DNA of 64,000 bases from Ruminiclostridium papyrosolvens C7 (GTDB lineage: Bacteria; Bacillota; Clostridia; Acetivibrionales; DSM-1351), in the NCBI RefSeq assembly GCF_000421965.1, contig NZ_ATAY01000015.1, forward strand, positions 62,001-126,000. The letters run 5' to 3'. A program made the position numbers and the translations under genes. The number at the start of each line of letters is the position of its first letter. Within the stretch, counting starts at the first letter, position 1. The notes under the pieces were generated by a model, which was not told the DNA's origin, searched no databases, and saw nothing but the letters and a program-made list of their open reading frames with translations. Positions 36,862-46,671 of this stretch are shown here, piece by piece.

Positions 36862-36870
36862 ATTATAACA
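36862..36870 (-). promoter_or_regulatory. Extended -10 promoter of the ABC operon
   Basis: Minus strand TGTTATAAT: a perfect TATAAT (36862-36867) with TG at the extended position and no good -35. The leader to the chosen start would be about 20 nt. Confidence 0.55.
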
Positions 36871-36939
36871 CTTTTTTAGGCATGTTTTTTGTATGACACA
36901 CATGTTATATTATCCACAATTTTTTTTAATAAACTATGA

Positions 36940-36958
36940 ACTAAATGTAACATTTAGT
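36940..36958. promoter_or_regulatory. 19-bp operator-like palindrome upstream of the ABC operon
   Basis: ACTAAATGT-A-ACATTTAGT: two perfect 9-bp half-sites around a single central base, about 75 bp upstream of the -10. The size and symmetry fit a dimeric winged-helix regulator, of the size of GntR/YtrA or Fur-like sites, but no regulator gene is adjacent. Confidence 0.5.
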
Positions 36959-37081
36959 ATCTGCTAAATTATATAGTTTTTTTCAGTTCATTTCAAGCTA
37001 TTATATATTAGAAAGGGTTGGAACTCCTTTTATTCACGGTTTTTTTACAAAATATGTTATGGTAAATACATCCGTATATGC

Positions 37082-37127
37082 AAAAAAGGATATATTAAAT
37101 TGAGCAGCACCCATTTAATATATCCTT
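37082..37127 (-). terminator. Terminator of the P-type ATPase gene
   Basis: Perfect 15-bp stem (37086-37100 with 37113-37127), 12-nt loop, followed on the minus strand by T6. It begins 19 nt after the stop codon. Confidence 0.82.
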
Positions 37128-37146
37128 CGTTATTATTTAACTACTG

Positions 37147-39873
37147 TCAGCAATATCTGTTTTTTCTGTTTATCCCGATAAGACTCGACAGAACAGGCCC
37201 CATAAGTGAAAAGCCTGCAATAAGCATCCACTCGTTCAGTCTAAGAGGAACTGTTTCAAATATACCTTGAAGCGAAGGTATATACACAACTGCGAGTATC
37301 ATGGCAAGGGAGCATAAAATAGCCAGTACCAAAGGGATATTGTTAAAAAGATCTATTTCAAAAATATTTTTCGTTTCAGATTTACATTCAAATACATGGA
37401 CCAGCTGGGTAAGTACCAGTGTCATAAATGCCGCCGTACGAGCAAGCTCTACTACACCTACATAATACATGACGGTTACAAATACTCCCAGAGTGCTTAG
37501 TCCTATAAATATCCCTCTGGCTATTATCAATTTCATCAAACCATGGGAGAATATATTATCATGTGCGCCTCTTGGTCGGCGAAACATTATATCATTTTCT
37601 GGCGGGTCCAGACCAAGAGCAATGGCAGGCAATCCATCCGTAACAAGATTTACCCATAAAATCTGTATGGGCATGAGGGGTATTGGCAACCACAGCAACA
37701 TTCCCAAAAACATGGTTAATACTTCTCCAAGGTTACATGCAAGCATATACCTGATAAATTTTCTTATATTATTATAGATTACACGGCCTTCTTCCACTGC
37801 TGCAACTATTGTAGCAAAATTATCATCAAGGAGTATCATTGAGGAGGCTTCCTTGGTTACATCCGTTCCGGTTATACCCATAGATACACCTATATCAGCC
37901 TCTTTTACCGCAGGCGCATCGTTAACTCCATCTCCTGTCATAGCAACTATATGTCCTGTCTTTTTTAAGGCCCTTACAATCATTAGTTTATGCTTTGGAG
38001 ATACTCTTGCATAAACAGATACGGAATCTACCAATTTTTCAAGCTGAGCTTCGGTCATACCGTCAAGTTCCTGACCTGTTAGAACCTGATCACCTAGTGA
38101 ATATATATTTAATTCCTTTGCTATGGCAGTAGCTGTAAGCTTGTGGTCTCCAGTTATCATAACAGGTTTAATTCCTGCCAATCTGCATTTACGGACTGCT
38201 TCAACGGCTTCCTTTCTAGGGGGATCAATCATTCCCATTAGGCCAACAAAAATTAGTTCATTTTCAATATTTGTTTTACCCGGATTATATTTACCTGTCT
38301 CAAGTTTTCTGTATGCCACCCCTATAACTCTCAGGGCATCATTTGCCATTGTATCATTAAGTTTTATTATTGACCTTCTGGTCAATTCATCCATTTTGAT
38401 AACACCCCGTGAAGATAGTATTCTGCTGCATTTATCAATAATCACGTCAGGTGCTCCCTTTGTAAAAACAAGCAGCTCTCCGCTGTTATTCTTGCATATG
38501 ATGGACATACATTTTCTTTCGGAGTCAAAAGGTATCTCATCAATACGTTTATACGACCTGTTCAAGTAGCTTTCATTTATTCCGGCCTTTGCAGCAGCTA
38601 TAGTCAAGGCTATTTCAGTTGGATCACCTGAAATCTTGAAGCTTTCCTGCTTGGAAAAAATCGATTTTATTTTTCCAACCGTCGTATGCTCCGGAACAGG
38701 ATGTGAAATTACTGAGTTATTGCATAGTGCGCCTATCTCAAGGGCCAGTCTCATTCCGTCAACCCTTGCAGGATCAGTAGGCTTGTTATCAATTAGAAAA
38801 TTACCCTCCAGATTATAGCCATTGCCTGTTATGTCAAGCTGGTAACCCGATGCGTACATTTTTCTTACTGTCATTTTGTTTTCGGTAAGGGTTCCTGTTT
38901 TATCGGAACAGATAACACTGGCACAGCCAAGAGTTTCCACCGCAGGCAGCTTGCGTATCAACGCGTTTCTTTTTAGCATTCTCTGAACACCCAGAGCCAA
39001 AGATATTGTTACTATTGCGGGTAATCCTTCGGGAACTGCTGCAACTGCCAGACTTATTCCTGACAATAACATATTGAACAGCTTCTCGCCCCTCATTATT
39101 CCAGTAACTGATACTATTGCACATATAATCAGACATCCTACTGCTATAAATCTGCCCAAATGCCCCAAACGCTTTTGCAGAGGAGTTTCGTCATCCTCTA
39201 TATTCTGAATCATATCAGCTATGCTGCCCATTTCGGTTTTCATACCTGTGGCATAGACTACTGCTTTAGCCCTTCCGCCGGTTACGACTGTCCCCATATA
39301 TACCGAAGATTTCTTATCAAAGGGGTCCATTAATGCATCTGTGTTCTTTAACCGGTGTTTTTCTACAGGTAGTGATTCACCAGTCAGAAGAGATTCGTCT
39401 ATGGTAAGGCTGTTACATTCTAGTATGGCCGCATCAGCTGCCACCCGGTCCCCCGCTTCAAGCACAAGAACATCTCCCGGAACTATATCCTCTGCAGGTA
39501 TACTTGCCTGCTGCTCATTTCTGATGACCTTTGCATAGGGTGCCGCAAGAGATTTTAACGCCTCCATGGTTCTCTCGGTCCTGTACTCCTGTACAAATCC
39601 CATTATGGCATTTACTACGATTATTGCTATTATTGTGATTGCTTCTGTCATCTCACCCATAAAGCCCGAAATAACAGTTGAAATCATAAGGATTATAACC
39701 ATTAAATCAGTAAACTGCTCAAATAGAATTTTAATCGGGGAAATTTTTTTTCTTTCCGACAAAAGATTGGGTCCGTGTTTTTCAAGTTTGTGTCTTGCCT
39801 CCTTATCAGTAAGGCCCTTTGATAAAAGGTTGTCGGGGTTTGTAAAATTAAGCATGGATTCAGTTACACTCAT
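37147..39873 (-). CDS. Cation-transporting P-type ATPase, Ca2+ (SERCA/PMR1-like) type
   Basis: An integral membrane pump of 908 aa from the ATG at 39873 (AAAGGTGA ribosome binding site). Motifs: actuator TGES (164-167), M4 PEGLP (281-285) with the calcium-liganding Glu282, phosphorylation site DKTGTLT from Asp324, KGAPD in the nucleotide domain, MITGDH and [17 protein letters not shown]. The M6 segment NLVTDGLPA has the Asn/Thr/Asp set used for calcium in SERCA and PMR1. Export of Ca2+ (possibly Mn2+) is thus the likely job. It stands as a single unit with its own terminator; the next gene upstream encodes an MgtC-family protein, suggesting divalent-cation homeostasis. Confidence 0.92.
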   Translation of the reverse strand: MSVTESMLNFTNPDNLLSKGLTDKEARHKLEKHGPNLLSERKKISPIKILFEQFTDLMVIILMISTVISGFMGEMTEAITIIAIIVVNAIMGFVQEYRTERTMEALKSLAAPYAKVIRNEQQASIPAEDIVPGDVLVLEAGDRVAADAAILECNSLTIDESLLTGESLPVEKHRLKNTDALMDPFDKKSSVYMGTVVTGGRAKAVVYATGMKTEMGSIADMIQNIEDDETPLQKRLGHLGRFIAVGCLIICAIVSVTGIMRGEKLFNMLLSGISLAVAAVPEGLPAIVTISLALGVQRMLKRNALIRKLPAVETLGCASVICSDKTGTLTENKMTVRKMYASGYQLDITGNGYNLEGNFLIDNKPTDPARVDGMRLALEIGALCNNSVISHPVPEHTTVGKIKSIFSKQESFKISGDPTEIALTIAAAKAGINESYLNRSYKRIDEIPFDSERKCMSIICKNNSGELLVFTKGAPDVIIDKCSRILSSRGVIKMDELTRRSIIKLNDTMANDALRVIGVAYRKLETGKYNPGKTNIENELIFVGLMGMIDPPRKEAVEAVRKCRLAGIKPVMITGDHKLTATAIAKELNIYSLGDQVLTGQELDGMTEAQLEKLVDSVSVYARVSPKHKLMIVRALKKTGHIVAMTGDGVNDAPAVKEADIGVSMGITGTDVTKEASSMILLDDNFATIVAAVEEGRVIYNNIRKFIRYMLACNLGEVLTMFLGMLLWLPIPLMPIQILWVNLVTDGLPAIALGLDPPENDIMFRRPRGAHDNIFSHGLMKLIIARGIFIGLSTLGVFVTVMYYVGVVELARTAAFMTLVLTQLVHVFECKSETKNIFEIDLFNNIPLVLAILCSLAMILAVVYIPSLQGIFETVPLRLNEWMLIAGFSLMGPVLSSLIGINRKNRYC

Positions 39874-39997
39874 CTTGTCACCTTTGAAAATCACCTTTCT
39901 TGTATTCTACGAATATGTCTATTCGATGGATTACAAAAATAGTACAAGATTTTACTTGTTGTCCATACTGATATTATGTTTATTTATATAGTATATT

Positions 39998-40693
39998 CTA
40001 GACTTCCTCGTAAACCCGCCTTACTGACCCGTTACATAGGATAGCTTCTATAATCTCTGCAACTGAAACCTGCATACTGGGGTCTAAAGTAAACCTGAGA
40101 ATCATTTCCCCATCTCTTTCACTGCTTATGAAATCCGTCTTTTTTAGCTGCCCCCCCATTTCACGAATAATCCCTGACAGCTCGTTCACTTCCCCTTTTT
40201 TAATTTGGGTGTGTACATACAATCGTATACTTTTTTTCACAGTCATTCTGTTTTGTGTCTTTTTTACCACACCGAGTGTAAGAAAAATAAATGCAGTGGC
40301 AATAAAAGCCCCTCCATAGAAACCTATTCCTACTGCAATTCCTACACAGGAAACGGCCCAAAGACTTGCTGCTGTAGTCAGACCCTTTACACTTATTCCT
40401 TCTTTTATTATTGTTCCGGCTCCAAGAAAACCGATTCCGCTTATTACCTGCGCTCCAAGCCTTGCCGGATCAGTATTTACATGGGAGGAAAAGTGATAAT
40501 AGATATATTCAGAAGTTATCATAACCAAAGCTGAACCGACGCAAACCAATATATGGGTTCTGAATCCGGCGGGCCTATGTACATGCTCTCTTTCAGATCC
40601 TATAATCCCCCCAAGCAGACAGGATAATGCCAGCCTTACAATCATTGACAAATAAAATTCAGAGTTAGTGTTAAACCAGTTTATAATCCACAT
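39998..40693 (-). CDS. MgtC/SapB family membrane protein
   Basis: The 231-aa protein has an N-terminal membrane domain with about five helices, containing LSCLLGGIIGSEREHVHRPA and GFRTHILVCVGSALVM, the typical MgtC/SapB signature, then a cytoplasmic ACT-like domain of about 80 residues. MgtC proteins are linked to growth at low magnesium and to inhibition of the F-ATPase in Salmonella; the role of SapB-type members in clostridia is not settled. No M-box riboswitch is visible upstream. It lies 104 nt upstream of the P-type ATPase gene on the same strand. Confidence 0.9.
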   Translation of the reverse strand: MWIINWFNTNSEFYLSMIVRLALSCLLGGIIGSEREHVHRPAGFRTHILVCVGSALVMITSEYIYYHFSSHVNTDPARLGAQVISGIGFLGAGTIIKEGISVKGLTTAASLWAVSCVGIAVGIGFYGGAFIATAFIFLTLGVVKKTQNRMTVKKSIRLYVHTQIKKGEVNELSGIIREMGGQLKKTDFISSERDGEMILRFTLDPSMQVSVAEIIEAILCNGSVRRVYEEV

Positions 40694-40785
40694 AAATTAC
40701 CGCCATTTCTATGTTATAGATTTTAATATTTTAATTAAATTATATCAGTACTTATTAAAATTAGAATAATTAATTCTTTAAAATA

Positions 40786-40822
40786 AAAAAGCTATGCAGC
40801 AAACAACACTACATAGCTTTTT
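40786..40822 (-). terminator. Terminator of spoIIR
   Basis: An 11-bp stem AAAAAGCTATG / CATAGCTTTTT with a 15-nt loop and T5 on the minus strand, 14 nt after the spoIIR stop. Confidence 0.8.
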
Positions 40823-40835
40823 AGCACAGGAGGAT

Positions 40836-41522
40836 TTAATTAAACATTTTATTTATTACTCCGGACAATTTTACTTTAGAACCTTCAAGAAACTCAACCA
40901 GCTTAAATTTAATTTTTACTGGTATTTCTTCATCAGACGTGGTAATGAGTTTGTACTCCTCAGCTGATAATGAAGTTTTAAGATCCTTCTTAACTGAATC
41001 GGGAATAGTTCCGTGTGTTGCATCAATAAAGCAAAGAGGCGGGAAAAGCACACACCACCAGTTTGCTCCGGTCCCTTCGCCGATAACCACTCTTAATGCT
41101 TGATACTCTCCCGCCGGAAGAGCTATATCTCCATAAGTCTTTGTTGGAAAAGTATAGTTTCCTAACGAAGCCTTGACTGAATAATTGCTTTTATTCTTTT
41201 TAATTACGTCTTTTGATATATTTTCAATATTTAATAAATTTTCATTTATTATCTTTTTTGTCTGATCAATATTTTGTGAAGCTGAAAGTTTATCCTTCAT
41301 ATAATCGATAATTGCATCTCGTACCTTGAGCTTTAGTGCCTGGTCTGATGCTGAATCACTGTTTGCTATTACATGAAGCCTTACAAGATTCTCTGACAGT
41401 CCTGCATTTACATCCTCAGCATATGTGTAAGATAGCATCCACAAAGAAAGTACTATCAAAATCGCTACTGTAATGCACACCCTTAATATATTAGTTCTTT
41501 TTAGTGACAAACCCTTATTCAT
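40836..41522 (-). CDS. spoIIR: Stage II sporulation protein R
   Basis: SpoIIR is made in the forespore, secreted, and triggers SpoIIGA to cleave pro-sigma-E in the mother cell. The ATG at 41522 is supported by GGAGGGG 7 nt upstream (228 aa); the frame starts five codons earlier. A signal-anchor helix covers about residues 13-33. Family motifs are LVRLHVIANSDSASDQALKL and the C-terminal region with GANWWCVLFPPLCF. It is a single-gene unit ended by a terminator. A 12-nt element (41541-41552) upstream of its ribosome binding site recurs before spoIID. Confidence 0.95.
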   Translation of the reverse strand: MNKGLSLKRTNILRVCITVAILIVLSLWMLSYTYAEDVNAGLSENLVRLHVIANSDSASDQALKLKVRDAIIDYMKDKLSASQNIDQTKKIINENLLNIENISKDVIKKNKSNYSVKASLGNYTFPTKTYGDIALPAGEYQALRVVIGEGTGANWWCVLFPPLCFIDATHGTIPDSVKKDLKTSLSAEEYKLITTSDEEIPVKIKFKLVEFLEGSKVKLSGVINKMFN

Positions 41523-41700
41523 ACGATTCCCCTCCATATCCCCAATGTGCCTTTTTTATCTGGCACTAACAGAAATTTTAAAATTACTAAAATTATGTCC
41601 GTTGTTCATAATAATAGTAAAAAAGTATCTATAAATAATTGTTGTCAAATATAAGGTTAATTATACAAGAAATGAAAATAATGCTTTCATAAAAATAAAA

Positions 41701-41741
41701 AAGGCTGCTGACCGTGAATATTTCATTCCACGTGCAGCAAC
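41701..41741 (-). terminator. Terminator of pyrG
   Basis: On the minus strand GGTTGCTG pairs with CAGCAGCC (one G-T wobble), extended by CGTG/CACG, and is followed by T7. It starts 16 nt after the pyrG stop. Confidence 0.8.
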
Positions 41742-41757
41742 CCTTCTCTATCTGTAT

Positions 41758-43392
<1,635 letters not shown>

Positions 43393-43471
43393 TTACAATA
43401 TATAGAAATGCATTGTTTAATTAATTGTTAAGAATAAGACAATACTTATCCATCTTACTCATACTTTTAAT

Positions 43472-43500
43472 ATTTTATATTTTGGCAAAACAAAGGTCAA
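43472..43500 (-). promoter_or_regulatory. Promoter of pyrG
   Basis: Minus strand TTGACC (43495-43500), 17 nt, TAAAAT (43472-43477). The implied leader of about 100 nt has no strong hairpin. Confidence 0.72.
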
Positions 43501-43538
43501 TATATTTATTTGAATTGCTTAATTTTTTCAATTAATAA

Positions 43539-45005
43539 TTATTTTAATAATTCAGAAACAGCTCTGGAATATACGGCATCCTGTTTCTGCTTAATCTCAC
43601 TCATCTTAGTGTTCAGAAGCCTTTGAGTCGTAAAGTCAAGAATACCGGAACTGCTGAGCTTATTACTTTTCTGGAATTTCTTTATAGCCTCCACAGATTT
43701 TGCATCAAGTATATAGTCCGGTGTGCCTATATTATATTTCAGAAGCTTCAATGCACATTCCGCATTTAATACATCGTAATAATGGGTTCCTAGTGATGGC
43801 TTGACTGTTAAAGACATAGGTTCCAGCAGATTAACACGTATTCCTGATAGTGTTAAGTCCTTTACTTGTATATCAGGCTCAATTCCCTTTAAGTCAATGC
43901 AATTGCCGTTTGGAGTATAATACAGACCTATTGTCATTTTTGCCCATCCTGACAAATCAGTCGTATATGAATTGAAGTCATAGGCATTTGCAGACTTTTT
44001 GTCACTACCGTCATTAAATTTATCATATGCATCGTCTGACAGAATTGGCAGGGATTCCTGAACCTTTGCCTTTCCAAAGGTTTTGCATCCTATTACAACA
44101 CCGGCCTTTGTATCCTTTATTGCCCCTGTCAGTATTTCCGCAGCACTGGCTGTGTTTTCATTTACCAGCACGGCAAGTTTATATTTTATCTTCTCCAACT
44201 CAGAATAAAACTTTTTATCTTCCATGGATGAATCTTTATAGTCAAGGGTAGTTATTATGCCTTTTGGTACAAAGTTTTGGGCTACAGCTATGGCCTGGTC
44301 AAGATATCCTCCCGGATTATTACGTAAATCCAGAACAACCGATGTAATTTTTTTGCTGTCAAAATAGCCTAATGCTTCCGATACGCCTTTTGAAGTATTC
44401 TGGCTGAATGAATCTATAAGAATATATCCTATGTTTCCCCTTATTTCATAATGTACACTTGGCAAGTCAACCTGCGCCCTGGACATTTCAAGAGTTATCA
44501 TATTCTTTGTTCCCTGTCTCATTAAGCCCAGTTTGACTTTGGTTCCGGCTGTACCCTTTATTTTTGAAACAACCTCATTCAGTTCCTTTCCCTGAACCGA
44601 TTCACCGTTAACCTGTACTATCCTGTCTCCCGAAAGTACACCCGCCTTCTTGGCAGGAGAATTTGCAAAAACCTTGTTAATTATCAGATTCTTGTCAATT
44701 AGTTCAATCGAAATACCTACTCCTTCAACTGCTCCTTCAAGGGAACCATAGAATTCCTCGAATTCCTCGGGAGTATAGTATGCGGAATACTGGTCCAGGG
44801 TATCGAACATACCCTTCAATGCTCCCTGCAAAAGCTCATCATCTGTGATATTTCCGTTGTATTTCTGCTTTATCAGGTCTATAACGCTTTGCAGATATTC
44901 TCCATCTGTAGATTTGCTGTCTGCTGCAAAGACTGCTGAAGTAAATACTGTCATTGATATGGATATTGCAAGGAATATTCCCGTAATCCGCTTTAGTTTG
45001 TTCAT
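43539..45005 (-). CDS. S41 family C-terminal processing peptidase with peptidoglycan-binding domain
   Basis: An exported serine protease of the CtpA/CtpB type, 488 aa. Signal peptide 1-27 (cleaved after AVFA), PDZ domain about 92-175, S41 catalytic core with Ser287 in NENTASAAE and Lys312 in TFGKAKVQ, and a C-terminal peptidoglycan-binding-1 fold about 395-470 (AVEAIKKFQKSNKLSSSGIL). In Bacillus CtpB is a sporulation signalling protease; here the neighbours are SLH surface proteins, so processing of wall proteins is an alternative. An AGGACTTTG site precedes the ATG. Confidence 0.93.
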   Translation of the reverse strand: MNKLKRITGIFLAISISMTVFTSAVFAADSKSTDGEYLQSVIDLIKQKYNGNITDDELLQGALKGMFDTLDQYSAYYTPEEFEEFYGSLEGAVEGVGISIELIDKNLIINKVFANSPAKKAGVLSGDRIVQVNGESVQGKELNEVVSKIKGTAGTKVKLGLMRQGTKNMITLEMSRAQVDLPSVHYEIRGNIGYILIDSFSQNTSKGVSEALGYFDSKKITSVVLDLRNNPGGYLDQAIAVAQNFVPKGIITTLDYKDSSMEDKKFYSELEKIKYKLAVLVNENTASAAEILTGAIKDTKAGVVIGCKTFGKAKVQESLPILSDDAYDKFNDGSDKKSANAYDFNSYTTDLSGWAKMTIGLYYTPNGNCIDLKGIEPDIQVKDLTLSGIRVNLLEPMSLTVKPSLGTHYYDVLNAECALKLLKYNIGTPDYILDAKSVEAIKKFQKSNKLSSSGILDFTTQRLLNTKMSEIKQKQDAVYSRAVSELLK

Positions 45006-45031
45006 TTTTCAAAGTCCTCCAAACAGGTTTC

Positions 45032-46643
45032 TTATTTATAACTGATAATACGTTCCATATATTCTTCACGTATTCCGCTGTTCATATAGTCAATATATGC
45101 CTTCATAATTCTGGACGCATTTGCCTTTGTTATTTTAGCCGTAGGGTAAATGTATCCCTTGCTGTCCTCTTGAATCAAGCCTATCTTCTCGGCAACATAC
45201 ATTGGGGCCCTTGCATACCCGGGTATCTTGTCGTTGTCCTTGAAGCTTGTAACAGGTGACGGGTTGGGGGCAAGCCCTTTCAATCCCAGTGAATTGATAA
45301 TTATTGTTACTGCTTCTGCCAAGGTTATTTTTGCATCCGGCCTGAAGTTGCCTCCTGTTGATACCATTCCTCTGTTTGCAGCATCATTTATACTTAAAAA
45401 ATATTTATTCTTTTCAGGAACATCCTTAAAAAGCAATACCACAGGGGTTTTCTTTCTGCTGGAGCTTGTAGTTTTTGTTGTCTTAGGCTTGAAAACCGGG
45501 TCAAGAGGTACCTCAGGTGCAATCTTTGTGAAAGCATCAATAAACTCGCCTCTGCTCATATATTCCTGAGGATTAAAGCTGTCTATATCCTTATATGCTT
45601 CAAGGCCAAACATTATAGCCATGCTCTCCTCGGCAGGATGACCTTTTATCTTTTTGAGATTTGGTGCAACCAGTGGATCGTTAAATGGAAAGCTCTCAAG
45701 TTTAAGGCTTTTTGTATATGTTACGGTTTTACTTGTAGGTGCTCCGCTTTTATCAAGCTCTTTGAGGTTTGCTGTATATTTTAAAACGTTTTCGTTATAC
45801 TGTGTCTTATAGTAGCCACCTTCGAAACTGATTTGTTCAGGCTGATTTTCATAGTATTTCAGCTGTTTTGTTGTAGTAGTTGATATGTCTATGTTTGCAT
45901 TTCCCAAAACTATTGAAGACTGACCTGCTTTACGGCTGGTAATAGTCTGCTTTATGGTCTGGGTTTCAGCAGTACTCCAGTATTCGTCATATCCCACTGT
46001 ATTACAGGTGGAATCCACCACAATTATATCTGCACTGTTGCTGGTTCCTACATGGTAGGTTTTCTTGCCTATGAGAGTACCTGCAAAATAGCTTACTGCA
46101 GGCTGATAGTCATTTGTTATGGCCTTTGATATCATATAATCGTTAGGATTACTTTTTGATATAAAATAACTCGTTCCATTGAGCTTTAGTGTTTCAGAAG
46201 CACTTGTCAGCTTTGTTGTCTCTGTTTTCTGTCCGTTTGCTCTGGGAGTTATTGTGGTTGTCATTACTATGTTCCTGACCAGAGAATTATTGTTTGCGTT
46301 AGGTACATTATAATCATATGTTGTTGTAAGTGTCTGAACACCTGTCTTTGAATCAGTTTTAAGCGCCTTTTTTATAGTCATTGTTCCGGTAAGAACTATG
46401 GGAGCTCCTTTAAGGAAAAATGGCTCCTGATACTGATAACTGATTTTGCTTGTTGTTGATGTTACTGTAACATTGGGATTTTCCCCGGAGGAAATACCTC
46501 CTTCGTAGCCGCTGTCTCCACGGAGTGCATAAGCAGTTCCGGGAGCCGCCATGCCTATTGTCAAGGCAGCTGATAAAACAAATCCTGCTAGTTTTTGTTA
46601 ATATGCTGTATTTGTTATTTCTTTGGTAAAGTATGTTCCGCAA
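45032..46643 (-). CDS. SLH-domain surface protein with a frameshift in its signal peptide
   Basis: The body (510 aa, stop at 45032) has an N-terminal beta-rich region and three C-terminal SLH-like domains of about 50 residues (for example GGNFRPDAKITLAEAVTIII). Read alone it starts at a TTG at 46564 in the middle of a signal peptide. A proper start exists upstream: TTG at 46643, 8 nt after GGAGGG, reading MRNILYQRNNKYSILTK. Joining that frame to LAGFVLSAALTIGMA requires loss of one base in the A5 run at 46592-46596. The result would be a textbook signal peptide cut near TAYA-LR. So it is either an assembly error, a pseudogene or a slippage switch. Confidence 0.78.
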
Positions 46644-46671
46644 TTTATGTACCCTCCACTCTCTATTCCTG

